64,000 nucleotides of DNA from Candidatus Competibacteraceae bacterium (GTDB taxonomy: Bacteria; Pseudomonadota; Gammaproteobacteria; Competibacterales; Competibacteraceae). The stretch is from NCBI GenBank assembly GCA_003989075.1, contig RXIX01000002.1, positions 1 to 64,000 of the forward strand, written 5' to 3'. This document shows, piece by piece, positions 29,134 through 37,911 of the stretch (positions are counted from its first letter, which is position 1; the number at the start of each line of letters is the position of its first letter). Under the pieces are notes generated by a model. That model saw only the letters and a program-made list of their open reading frames with translations, did no database searches and was not told the origin of the DNA. A program made the translations under genes and the position numbers.

Positions 29134-29738
29134 GATCCGCTATCCTCATCCTTGGCGAGGAAGGCACTGGCTATTTTTTTAACCCAATCAAGAAACAGCA
29201 TCGCCTCAATCTGTGCTGCCATATAGGTTTCCATATCGGATTGTGTGATTCCATCCAGTAAATCAGGCTTCCCAGTAAAGGGTTGATTCGGTTGACTGAG
29301 CCAGTCGCCGAGCAACTGATAAAGTTGGTAGTAGGTATGCTCGGTGCCTTTGCGCCGATAAAAAGCGGCGGTTTGGCCCAAGCCGTTCGCGTGGATCATG
29401 AACGGCATGGCACTGGCATAGCTGTTGAATTCTTTTTGCTTCTTCGAATCATCCTTCCATTTATTCGCCAGTGTCTTAATTTGGGTCAGTGCGAAATGTG
29501 CCCGCCGCTGTTGCAGGGTGGCAGTGGCGGGCAGAGAATTCGCCGGATTGGACTGCAGCGACGAATCTACCGGTGCTTTGTAAAAAGCGGAATTCGCATT
29601 GGCTTGTACATTTTGCTTCGCCGCAGGATTTTCCTTCGATACCGCTGCTGATGATTTGGAAATAGCAGAGCCGGTCACGTTGGGGCTTTTTTGATTAGTG
29701 TTTTTTTGATAATTCCCAGAATTATGATGCTTACTCAT
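29130..29738 (-). CDS. cmr5: Type III-B small subunit Cmr5 with long N-terminal extension
   Basis: A 202-residue protein. Residues from about 78 onward are the helical Cmr5 domain: LQQRRAHFALTQIKTLAN and AMPFMIHANGLGQTAAFYRR. The first 75 residues are an Asn/Ser/Lys/Ala-rich, presumably disordered segment not usual for Cmr5, which is commonly 110-150 residues. Internal methionines are lacking in the extension after Met1, so it is probably translated. The gene sits 3 bases after cmr4 and overlaps cmr6. Cmr5 subunits line the filament opposite Cmr4. Confidence 0.88.
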   Translation of the reverse strand: MSKHHNSGNYQKNTNQKSPNVTGSAISKSSAAVSKENPAAKQNVQANANSAFYKAPVDSSLQSNPANSLPATATLQQRRAHFALTQIKTLANKWKDDSKKQKEFNSYASAMPFMIHANGLGQTAAFYRRKGTEHTYYQLYQLLGDWLSQPNQPFTGKPDLLDGITQSDMETYMAAQIEAMLFLDWVKKIASAFLAKDEDSGS

Positions 29739-29741
29739 GAC

Positions 29742-30617
29742 TTAACTCCCCGCCTTGCAAATTGCTACTTTGCACCAGCCCATACCCACAGTCTCGTTCC
29801 CACCGAGTTGAAGATAAGGCCGGGAAAACAGTTCATCAGTGATATGGCTCAGTACTTCGCCAGCAGTCTTTTTTTCCTTTTCGGTCCGCGTTGCCTGAGC
29901 ATGCAGGCCCACATAAAGCACGGTATCTGCTGGCAGACTTTCCTCATACCACAATGCACCGGGTTTGACAGTCTTGGTTTTATTATCAATACAGACATGT
30001 GCATTAACCGGGGTGGCAAATTTCGCCATATGCTTAAAGCGATCGTCATGCACGATCACTAACTGCTGTTTTAATGCGGCGACAGCATCATCTCGATCCA
30101 TCAAGCGGGCTAGTATCTTAATCAGCGTGTCCAGATCAGCCGCCTTGGCAGTGAATTTGAATTCCTCCAGAAACAGCGCACCAGTTGCTGCATTCGCTAC
30201 CAGAGCTATTTCCTTCTTATCGTTATCAAATTCAGGAATTACAAAATCAGCATCACTCAATTGGAGACGCTTGATATCTGCCTTGAGCCGATTAAGTAAT
30301 GCTGGACAGGTTACCCACTTGAAATGACTGGTTAATGAGCGCACCGGCAATAACAGCAAACGAGCATCGCTAACCAGTAACGCACCCGCATGATCTGAAG
30401 CATTACTGGTTTCAGGACCAAACACCGCGAAACGCCATGAGGCTTGCTGCTCATCGGCCAAGGTACGCAGTGCACCCTTGACGGATGAACCAAAAACTAC
30501 CGGCCATTCGGTATGTGCCTCGCGCTGAATCGGCAGATCAATCACACCAGCCATTTGGCCAGCCCCAGCATGAATCGAAGTTTCGGCTAACAAGCCCAGC
30601 AATGCGGTATGAGTCAT
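29742..30617 (-). CDS. cmr4: Type III-B backbone RNase subunit Cmr4
   Basis: A 291-residue RAMP protein forming the backbone and cutting target RNA every six bases. The start at 30617 is preceded by CTGGAGAAAAAAC. It begins MTHTALLGLLAETSIHAGAG, followed by IDLPIQREAHTEWPVVFGSS and VKGALRT, the classic Cmr4 N-terminus. The catalytic aspartate of Cmr4 lies in this region (the Asp of VIDLPIQRE is the likely one). The glycine motif QLGGNETVGMG is at the C-terminus. Confidence 0.94.
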   Translation of the reverse strand: MTHTALLGLLAETSIHAGAGQMAGVIDLPIQREAHTEWPVVFGSSVKGALRTLADEQQASWRFAVFGPETSNASDHAGALLVSDARLLLLPVRSLTSHFKWVTCPALLNRLKADIKRLQLSDADFVIPEFDNDKKEIALVANAATGALFLEEFKFTAKAADLDTLIKILARLMDRDDAVAALKQQLVIVHDDRFKHMAKFATPVNAHVCIDNKTKTVKPGALWYEESLPADTVLYVGLHAQATRTEKEKKTAGEVLSHITDELFSRPYLQLGGNETVGMGWCKVAICKAGS

Positions 30618-30643
30618 GTTTTTTCTCCAGTTATTCGACATTT

Positions 30644-31747
30644 TTACCAGAAACCAATCGCCAGCTCGCCGCGGCCCAGCGCGGTATGCTGCCCGATATG
30701 ACAACCGTGCAAGGTTTTAACGGCCGTCTGTACATCACCTTCAACTGTGCAGAAGTAAACGCTGCCGGCTGGAACCAGGCTTTGCACCGGGCGCGGCTGT
30801 TTATTCAGCAAGTCCCAGCCACCTTCACGCACTGCCTTGCCTATCACAGCACTGTGTAAAATCAGATCAACACCATTAATCTTTCCGCGCCAGACTTTAA
30901 TATCACCCTGCGTTTCTTCTTTGAAATCGGGTAATTCCCATTTACCGCCGAAATCCGCGTGAGTGAGCAGAACTAATAGCAGATTTCTGCTATCAATTTT
31001 TGGTGCTTCTACGGTAGCTAATGATGGTTCCTCAACTGTGACTGTGCTAGCCCGTCCTTCACCGCCAAAGCGAATTACGCCATACGCTGGATACAATTCT
31101 GGGTCAATGCCGCTGACTGTTGCGCCAATTGCCAGTTCTGCGCGTGGCCGAATATGACGGGTTTGATAGAGAAGCCCATCAGAAACTGTACGCTGAGCAT
31201 TATTGCGGGCAATACCAAGCCGGGATTCAGTACTATATAAATCTCGGGAATGCCAAACTTTTTCTGGCGATTCATTTTTTAAAACCCGCTGCAGATCAGT
31301 ATTGGTCAGCCAGGCATTTTCCAGCGGCTTGGCTCCGGGTAGGGATTCTTCCAATTTCGGCAGTTTTACCTTGCCCAAATCACATTGGACAACAACGCCC
31401 GGTTTTAAAAATCCATACTTCTGCTCTTTGGCCAACAGATGCAGTGGTGCGGGATACAGTCGCTCATTATTCCAGAGTGGATAAGGTCCGCGGATGCGCA
31501 GTGCTCCTAAATCATCACCAGAACCGATGGATTGCTTTAAATCAGCATATTTTTCAGCATTGGCAAAATCCTGCCAATCAACGCCTTGCGTTTCGCCAAT
31601 CAGGGTTCGCACTGCCCCGGCCACCGTGCGAGCAGGTGGAGGAAACAGGCTGTTGAGTTCATTGCTACCGCTGGTGTCGAAAGTCCGCGCTTCACGGAAA
31701 AACCAGCTATCCAGCGGATCAAATCGCCATTGCCTTTCATTATTCAT
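30644..31747 (-). CDS. cmr3: Type III-B effector subunit Cmr3
   Basis: A 367-residue RAMP protein that binds the 5' handle of the crRNA and contacts Cas10. The N-terminus RFDPLDSWFFREARTFD and the block SLFPPPARTVAGAVRTLIGE are typical, as is the C-terminal glycine stretch HTALGRGELAIGFW. Its start codon shares one base with the cas10 stop (TAATG type overlap), which implies coupled translation. Confidence 0.92.
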   Translation of the reverse strand: MNNERQWRFDPLDSWFFREARTFDTSGSNELNSLFPPPARTVAGAVRTLIGETQGVDWQDFANAEKYADLKQSIGSGDDLGALRIRGPYPLWNNERLYPAPLHLLAKEQKYGFLKPGVVVQCDLGKVKLPKLEESLPGAKPLENAWLTNTDLQRVLKNESPEKVWHSRDLYSTESRLGIARNNAQRTVSDGLLYQTRHIRPRAELAIGATVSGIDPELYPAYGVIRFGGEGRASTVTVEEPSLATVEAPKIDSRNLLLVLLTHADFGGKWELPDFKEETQGDIKVWRGKINGVDLILHSAVIGKAVREGGWDLLNKQPRPVQSLVPAGSVYFCTVEGDVQTAVKTLHGCHIGQHTALGRGELAIGFW

Positions 31748-33675
31748 TATCGTTCTACCCCCTTGCGGCCGAGGAAGCGTACTAATAGCGCGCCATCGAC
31801 TTCCAATCGCTTGCTTTTAGGAAATTTATTTTCTTCATTGCTCTCGTTGGGGCGACGGATCACCGGCCGACACTGTTCGAGCAGCAGCTTGATTTTATCC
31901 TCAGCGTCTTTGATTTTTAATTTATTGTGCCGCCCCTCGTTGATGCCGGATGCGAGATAATCCACAGCTAGCAAGGTTACGGCATCATCTTCACTGAAAA
32001 TGGCCGATTCATTTCCCCACTCCTCTTGTTTGTTCTTCTCTGGGTTAAGCAAATCAAAACGCTCGCGAATTTTGTAGAAGAATTTGCTGCTGAAACGGTC
32101 AATATTTTCGCCTTCAGCATCTTTACTCTTGGCAGTCGATTTATCGCCGGCGAGTTGATCGGCTATTTGTTCGATCTTCAGTTTTTTACTGTCCTCGGTA
32201 AGTGCTTTTTCCCATGGCATTGCCCATTCCAGCGCCAGCCCACCCGGTTTCCAAACTCGCACCGCAATTGCATCACGCCCACGTCCTTCCTTGGCAATAT
32301 CATCCAGCAGATGATGGGCATCACCGAGAATCCGGGTCAGTGGCGTTTTGACATGAGTGTATTCAATTGCGGCTGAAATAGTGGACGATAGGTTTTGGGT
32401 CTTGAAAGCATTGAGATAGCATTGGCGAATATCCGCTGCGCATTGCAAAGTATCCTCCAACGGCAATAAAGCCAGCACATCATCACCGCCGGCATAAATC
32501 AAAAAGCCGTTGCGTTTATAAACGATATCCGGCACCGCCTTAGTGAATGTATTCAGTGCATGGGAAACCTTTGCGCCACTTTCGCGTAACAGTTCACCTA
32601 GGCTGTCGCCATCCATCAACAAAATAGCGTAAAACGGTGCGGGCAACGTCGGTTGAACGAGTTTCTTGATAGCGTCCTTCATTTGCCGCACTGCGCTGGG
32701 ATTTGGGCATTCCTTTTTATTGTCGAGCACATGACTAAACACAGCGCTACTGTTTAGGTGCTGCATCGCGCGCACTTTATAAGCTTCCTTGACAAAGCTC
32801 AGGCGATTGATGCCGCAGTCATTCGGTTCAAAAAGGGCATCTGCGGCCTGATGCAGGCGATTCAGGGTTGATTCTTGATTGTCAAGTATCGTGCGGGCCA
32901 GCCAGTTGGCAGCGGCTAGATCCAGCGTTGAAGGCGTTTGCGCATTGACTGGCCAACCGTGCAGGGTCCAGTTGCCGGGCATATCCTTGACCTTGACCTG
33001 CTCAAAACAGTGTGGAAACCGTCGCTTGATAAAGGCAATTGCGCATAGATTTTCATCTTCGGCCAGATCGCGCCCGCAATCCTTGCGTAATGGCTGCCAA
33101 AATTTATTTAATTCTTTACTGTTTGGCGCTATCAATCCTGATAATTCCTGCCAGCCGGACATGACTGAGCACTTGATCCCTGCTTCAGTCGGTGGCAGTT
33201 GTATGCGCCAGTTTTTACGCTGATCGAGTAGTGAATCATCATCGCCAATAGCCCAAGCGATCTCCCAAAAACCGCCTATTTGTCGATCCCAAATCTGTCG
33301 GGTGTCCGGGTACATCTGGCAATGCCTCTCCAAATCTTTCTGCCAGACAGTTTCTGCCAGTGCCTCCCAGGCTTTTTTAACGGTATCCACGACTAATTCG
33401 GGTTTAAAGTCTTGATTAACTTTGGCTTTGAATCGATTGGGAATACCGCCCTGCCGGGGTGGCTTTCCACGACTCTGCCCTTTTAGCCACTTGAGATAAT
33501 CTTCATCCGGCGTGGGAAAGACGATGTCTCCACGCTGCATGATCACGGTTTGCATCGCTGCGCCTGCTAGCCAAGACAGCAAAAAGGAACCGGCCCAGAA
33601 ATCGCGTGTGCGGCGGGCTTGAGCGACAAAGCCCTGCACTGGACCAAGTGTGAAATGAAATTTTTTTTGATTCAT
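31747..33675 (-). CDS. cmr2: Type III-B Cas10 (Cmr2), cyclase-competent, without HD domain
   Basis: A 642-residue large subunit. The second palm domain keeps the cyclic-oligoadenylate synthase motif GGDD at residues 396-399 in FLIYAGGDDVLALL. The preceding palm strand is ILLMDGDSLGELL (351-363). The protein starts directly with FTLGPVQGFVAQARRTRDFW, the segment that normally follows the HD nuclease domain. No HD pair is seen, so single-strand DNA cleavage is not expected. Signalling through cyclic oligoadenylate should be its main output, in line with the CARF genes upstream. Confidence 0.94.
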   Translation of the reverse strand: MNQKKFHFTLGPVQGFVAQARRTRDFWAGSFLLSWLAGAAMQTVIMQRGDIVFPTPDEDYLKWLKGQSRGKPPRQGGIPNRFKAKVNQDFKPELVVDTVKKAWEALAETVWQKDLERHCQMYPDTRQIWDRQIGGFWEIAWAIGDDDSLLDQRKNWRIQLPPTEAGIKCSVMSGWQELSGLIAPNSKELNKFWQPLRKDCGRDLAEDENLCAIAFIKRRFPHCFEQVKVKDMPGNWTLHGWPVNAQTPSTLDLAAANWLARTILDNQESTLNRLHQAADALFEPNDCGINRLSFVKEAYKVRAMQHLNSSAVFSHVLDNKKECPNPSAVRQMKDAIKKLVQPTLPAPFYAILLMDGDSLGELLRESGAKVSHALNTFTKAVPDIVYKRNGFLIYAGGDDVLALLPLEDTLQCAADIRQCYLNAFKTQNLSSTISAAIEYTHVKTPLTRILGDAHHLLDDIAKEGRGRDAIAVRVWKPGGLALEWAMPWEKALTEDSKKLKIEQIADQLAGDKSTAKSKDAEGENIDRFSSKFFYKIRERFDLLNPEKNKQEEWGNESAIFSEDDAVTLLAVDYLASGINEGRHNKLKIKDAEDKIKLLLEQCRPVIRRPNESNEENKFPKSKRLEVDGALLVRFLGRKGVER

Positions 33676-33677
33676 GA

Positions 33678-34688
33678 CTAGGACTCCATCGGTATAAATC
33701 GCTTTACTTCGCGGTAGAAATTTTCCAAATCAGCAGTCTGATATCGGCTTTCATGGTGAAATTCAGCCGGCAGGTAAAGTACAGCGCCAGCAAAAGAGCC
33801 ATCGCGCAAAGCGTGAATATGGAAAATCAATGGACTCGCACGACGGCTTTCCAGATCGACACCTTGTAAAGGCAAACGTAAAGGCAAACCAAATGGAATT
33901 TTGGCTGTACCACGTAATGCACTAGTCTGTCCACGGTGAGCTTTATAGAGCAGACCTGCCTGATTATGTGCCAACCGCGCATCTTGGCTTGTGGATAGAA
34001 TGCCAAAACGGCTATGTCGACTCAATGCGGTATAGGGCGGAAAACTATTGGTATCAACAGCATTGGCGAGTACAGATTTAACTGCTGCACGATAAGCATT
34101 CTGATCCAGTCGGGTATCCTGCCCATTTAATTTCAACAATGTCACCGAGCCAAAACCGCGCCGTGCTCGACTACCCAAACCACCAAAAAGACCCCAAATT
34201 TTCAGGGTTTCAGTAATCGCATCAACATCAGTCTGATTTGTTCCTGGTTTGAAATATAGTTCTAATTCAAAGTCAACACCCTCACGAATGCCTTCACGGT
34301 GTGGCTGATAATTTTTTTTTGAGGATTGACCAGATTCCATGATTCCAAAACCAAGATAGCCACTGCCGGTATTATTGGTTGGCCATGAATTATCGATTAT
34401 GATTTTAGGCTGATTACTAACGCGCAATAAAAAAACACCTTGACCAAGTGATTTTTTATCTTCGATAACAGCAGCAGTTCCAAACAGGCGTTGTTCTTCC
34501 TGATGAAGATGGTTAAGTGCTTCAGAGACCGATCCGGCTTTTTTTCGGCAATTTCCCCAATTCAGCGCCCGCCACCAGAAACGCAGCGCGCCTTTAATCG
34601 AAGGCGGGCGTAGACTGGTGGCTTTCTGATCCGCGTCGCCGATAAACATGGGCGTAACCACGCGGTATGTTGCGGTTATGACTGTCAT
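33678..34688 (-). CDS. cmr1: Type III-B effector subunit Cmr1
   Basis: A 336-residue RAMP protein at the 3' end of the Cmr complex. The N-terminus TATYRVVTPMFIGDADQKA, the segment LRPPSIKGALRFWWRAL and the glycine-rich GGLGSRARRGFGSV are the hallmarks of Cmr1. It overlaps csx16 by 4 bases and ends 2 bases before cmr2. The length is within the family range. Confidence 0.94.
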   Translation of the reverse strand: MTVITATYRVVTPMFIGDADQKATSLRPPSIKGALRFWWRALNWGNCRKKAGSVSEALNHLHQEEQRLFGTAAVIEDKKSLGQGVFLLRVSNQPKIIIDNSWPTNNTGSGYLGFGIMESGQSSKKNYQPHREGIREGVDFELELYFKPGTNQTDVDAITETLKIWGLFGGLGSRARRGFGSVTLLKLNGQDTRLDQNAYRAAVKSVLANAVDTNSFPPYTALSRHSRFGILSTSQDARLAHNQAGLLYKAHRGQTSALRGTAKIPFGLPLRLPLQGVDLESRRASPLIFHIHALRDGSFAGAVLYLPAEFHHESRYQTADLENFYREVKRFIPMES

Positions 34689-35026
34689 TGCAATCCTCCA
34701 CTGAGTTGAAGAGAAACGAAATTGCTATCGAGTACTGTTTCACGAATAACGCGATAACCCTCCAAGCGTGCTCCACAGGCACGCAATTCAGTCGCCGAAA
34801 GCTCCCGGCCACGCCACTCTGGCGGCACATTGAGACTCAAATGCAGATAATGTCCACCATGGGCGCAAACGTGGGCCGCCAGATGAATCGGCAAAGTCCC
34901 AATAACGATATCACCCGTCTGCACACACTCAGGATCGAAATGGCTGATGACCTGATCCACAATAATGCCCAGACTTTGAGCCCAATCCATCGCACCACCA
35001 TGTCGAGAAATGAAATAGGTAGTCAT
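34685..35026 (-). CDS. csx16: Type III accessory protein Csx16
   Basis: A 113-residue protein starting MTTYFISRHGGAMDWAQ, followed by GDIVIGTLPIHLAAHVCAHG and LHLSLNVPPEWRGRELSA. This matches the Csx16 (VVA1548) family found beside type III loci. From memory, Csx16 has been reported to degrade cyclic tetra-adenylate, which would make it an off-switch for the Csx1-like RNase encoded next to it; I cannot check this here. It overlaps both neighbours by 4 bases, so its amount is tied to that of the effector and the RNase. Confidence 0.85.
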   Translation of the reverse strand: MTTYFISRHGGAMDWAQSLGIIVDQVISHFDPECVQTGDIVIGTLPIHLAAHVCAHGGHYLHLSLNVPPEWRGRELSATELRACGARLEGYRVIRETVLDSNFVSLQLSGGLQ

Positions 35027-36189
35027 GGCTTGCCAAGTAATTGCGTGAAAAGACTCTTCAGTGTGTTGCGTAGATTGTCTTCATCACTGATGATGCGTTC
35101 GATATCTTTATTGAATGGACGCAAACCATGAGCCAGCGCATTGCGTAAATGCCCGAGCATCCTGAAGCCATCCCGTGTGTGTTTCAGTTTTTCACGCAGT
35201 GCATCGCGACAGTCGAAACTGCCAATATCCTGACCGCATTGGGCCGCTTCACTGGAAATAACAGCTTCCAGCCCATAAATGGCGGCACGAACATAATCCT
35301 GATGGTCCAGATATTCCCAAGCCAGACTTTTTTCCCAGGCTGGGCGATTGGGCTGCCGAAACCAGCGCACCCGTTCTTCCAAAGGTTCACGGAATAAATG
35401 TGCTGCAGGATCAGCATTTGGATATCGTTCAGCACGATTGATCCAGGTATTGAGCGCTGCACGCGCCTTCACTGGATTGCTGGTGCGTTCGAAAAATGCG
35501 GCTTTGGATAACTGGTCACCGGCTGGGCCAAGTAGTTTGGCAAATACACCATAATCACCGTCCTTGTCATAGGTGCTGAGCGCATCCAGCCAATCCGCAA
35601 TTCGCAATAAACCGCTCAGATCGACAACCGGTGCTGCGCCACTGTCGTGATCATAGGCGCCATAATAAATCCCTTCGATATGCGCATTACGTACTACCCG
35701 TAGATGCATGGCGCTGAGCAAAGCCAGCATCGGCAAATGACGAAAACCATGCGTCACGTCCAGACTGACCCGATCACCCAATTCAACCTGTGTAGCCATA
35801 ATGGTTAGCAGATCCAGTTGCTCAGCTTCGTTATGGCAATAGGGAATCAGCGCCAGCCGTACTTCACAGCCCAGCCGCTGTTGTAACACGGGTGCGAGCG
35901 GTTTCAGCAATTCCGCTGTCACGATCCTGTTTTCAGTCGCCTCCTGCAACGCCAGTCGTTCATCCTCGGCAACTGTACCCAGATCAATATCTCGCTCGAA
36001 CAGGTGGTCCCACATGCTGCCGGCAGTGCCGAGAATCACCAGTCGATCGGGCGTGAGTCGCCGACGCAAACTCCATCCGATAAAGGCAGTCGGTTCATCA
36101 AGAACACCATCAAAGCTGTAAGTCGTGGGGCGATAACCCGCGACTTGCTTAGGAACGCGACCGAGAAAGGAAATCAGCGTATGTGCCAT
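35023..36189 (-). CDS. CARF-HEPN ribonuclease, Csx1/TM1812-like
   Basis: A 388-residue protein. The N-terminal CARF domain begins LISFLGRVPKQVAGYRPTTY and has the ligand-binding block SLDVTHGFRHLPMLAL (about 142-157), seen in the TM1812/Csx1 group. The C-terminal HEPN domain has the RX4H RNase motif RNALAH at 349-354. It should be a non-specific RNase activated by cyclic oligoadenylate from the adjacent Cas10, probably the tetramer. The 140 bases upstream of its start, between it and the NE0113-type gene, hold no clear promoter. Confidence 0.88.
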   Translation of the reverse strand: MAHTLISFLGRVPKQVAGYRPTTYSFDGVLDEPTAFIGWSLRRRLTPDRLVILGTAGSMWDHLFERDIDLGTVAEDERLALQEATENRIVTAELLKPLAPVLQQRLGCEVRLALIPYCHNEAEQLDLLTIMATQVELGDRVSLDVTHGFRHLPMLALLSAMHLRVVRNAHIEGIYYGAYDHDSGAAPVVDLSGLLRIADWLDALSTYDKDGDYGVFAKLLGPAGDQLSKAAFFERTSNPVKARAALNTWINRAERYPNADPAAHLFREPLEERVRWFRQPNRPAWEKSLAWEYLDHQDYVRAAIYGLEAVISSEAAQCGQDIGSFDCRDALREKLKHTRDGFRMLGHLRNALAHGLRPFNKDIERIISDEDNLRNTLKSLFTQLLGKP

Positions 36190-36329
36190 GCGAACCGTAC
36201 TCCTGGAAATGGGTTGTTGCGTCTGAAGATGAAAAGCGAGTGAGGTTGGCGCGTCCCTGCGCCGAACATCCTTGTCCTATTCATGGATCCTGAACTGATC
36301 CTGGTTGCACCGGTGGAACGCCTGCCAAT

Positions 36330-37517
36330 TTACGCTACAGTGTCGTTTGCGTCTGAATCGACAAGCTTGTCGTCAATCGCTGGTTTTAGTGCCTCGAAAT
36401 GAATCTGCTCCGGTTTCAGTTTCAAGGCATAACGCGATTTCGGGCGCTTTTTGTCGTTGTGTATCAGGTAGGGTTGTGCTCCAGTATTTCCTAGTTTCCG
36501 CACCAAGGCTTTACGAAGGATGGCTTGCCGATTGTCGAAATACTCAGGATCCATGCCGTTTGCGAGCGCCTTACGCACTCGGTCGATATCCTGGTCCATT
36601 TCGTTATGCAGAGCGGCATACTCGGCTAGAAAAGCAGCACTGTCTTCGGTATTCATCTCGTTGCGGCACACGCCGGTCTGACCGGACTGGGCGCGGCGGG
36701 CTAGCCAGGCATAGAAGGCGAAATCTACCCGGCGCAGTGGGATCGGGGTTTCTCCACAACGTATTTGGCAGGTTGCGGTATTGAGTGTCAGGGATGGCGC
36801 GGCCAGGTTGCGTTGGGCCTGAGCGACGACTGCGCTAAAGCTGGCTCCGGGTGCGAGCAGGTTTTCCTGCAAGCCATCGCGCAGGCGCACGAAAGGAATA
36901 TCCGCCAGGGTGACCTGTGCGGTGTGAGTGTCGAGTGGGCGCTGGTCAGGGCTGTTAGCGAAAATGACCCGCGGCTCCGGCGAGGTATAGAAAAACTGCG
37001 GATGGGTCTCGAAGGGGCTGGAGACCAGCACATGCGATAGTCGATCTTGTGGCCGACCTAACAGCGACAGCGCGTAACCGAGATAAAAACCCATGGTTTT
37101 GCGCCCGCCCGCGATCGAGGCATGCACTGCACAGCCGGGATCGGCGGTGAAGTCGCGCACCAGGGTGGTGATGGTGTCGGCAACTGCGGTGTTGTCTTCC
37201 TGGGTGCGGATATCGGACAGCGGCCGCCCGGCGGCGCCGCGAATGCAGTGCAGGGTATCAATGCCGAAATGGATTTTCGCCGGGTCGAGCTGGTAATCAG
37301 CGCACAGCCGACGAAACCAGCCCGGTTCCTCACTCAATAGGGTCAGACGGGCGCGTTCGACGCCTTCAAGGGTGGTGATCAGGTGAATTTCGGTGGGCAG
37401 AAATGCCGGTGTTTGCGTTACAGCTAGGGCATAGAGGGTTTCAGTGACGATTTGCGGTGATAAACCCGTTACACACAGCAGAATACGACGGGTGAACATA
37501 TGGGGCATCGCGGTCAT
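36330..37517 (-). CDS. CARF-domain protein of the NE0113 (TIGR02584) type
   Basis: A 395-residue protein if the ATG at 37517 is used; ATGs at 37508 and 37499 are equally possible and no clear ribosome binding site decides. The CARF part (about 1-210) has ILLCVTGLSPQIVTETLYAL and IAGGRKTMGFYLGYALSLLG, as in the NE0113 family, which genome annotation often labels Csm6-like ring nuclease. No HEPN RX4H motif is evident. The C-terminal part (about 235-395) begins LTLNTATCQIRCGETPIPL and continues DFAFYAWLARR, a pattern recalling winged-helix domains. It could be a ligand-responsive regulator or a ring nuclease. GC content is higher than in the Cmr genes. Confidence 0.75.
   Translation of the reverse strand: MTAMPHMFTRRILLCVTGLSPQIVTETLYALAVTQTPAFLPTEIHLITTLEGVERARLTLLSEEPGWFRRLCADYQLDPAKIHFGIDTLHCIRGAAGRPLSDIRTQEDNTAVADTITTLVRDFTADPGCAVHASIAGGRKTMGFYLGYALSLLGRPQDRLSHVLVSSPFETHPQFFYTSPEPRVIFANSPDQRPLDTHTAQVTLADIPFVRLRDGLQENLLAPGASFSAVVAQAQRNLAAPSLTLNTATCQIRCGETPIPLRRVDFAFYAWLARRAQSGQTGVCRNEMNTEDSAAFLAEYAALHNEMDQDIDRVRKALANGMDPEYFDNRQAILRKALVRKLGNTGAQPYLIHNDKKRPKSRYALKLKPEQIHFEALKPAIDDKLVDSDANDTVA
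36360..36371. repeat. Palindrome GACAAGCTTGTC, copy 2
   Basis: Identical to the copies at 27970 and 37632. This copy lies inside the last codons of the NE0113-type gene (encoding DKLV) and about 170 bases upstream of the Csx1-like start. Confidence 0.55.
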
Positions 37518-37911
37518 GGCGTTATTCGTTTTTGTTGGCGCAGGGCGGTCACGCAGCAGTTGCCGCTTGGCGCATGCAGGAATATGGATGCGTAAGTAGG
37601 GTGCCATGCCCCATGCCTGCATGACTGCATCGACAAGCTTGTCAGCCTGACACGCTAATGATAATCCCGTCTCATCCTGTCAGCCTAATAATAAAAAGAC
37701 GCTAAAAAATCCCCGTGCTGTTCATGGTTGAGACGTTTTTTCTGGTGTTGAATGGCGAAAAAGCTGCTGCGGCCGTGCCTAGTGCAGCGATTTGGAAACA
37801 GTCGTGGCGTTTGCGAAGGCAATTAAGAAAAATTACCTTTTTAAATAGATGGTTATGTTGAAAATGGGGAAAGCGGATGCTGCGTGACGCTTAGCGCGTG
37901 GTGTGAGCGAG
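37518..37911. promoter_or_regulatory. Intergenic region upstream of the CRISPR island
   Basis: About 390 bases without a gene, AT-rich in the right half. It contains the third copy of GACAAGCTTGTC at 37632-37643. Two runs of A and T (37690-37735) may belong to a promoter for the leftward operon, but no convincing -35/-10 pair is seen. No CRISPR repeats are present. Confidence 0.4.

Noticed and set aside
37518-37911. A CRISPR array upstream of the Cmr operon
   Set aside because: No regularly spaced direct repeat could be found in this gap or in any other gap of the island.
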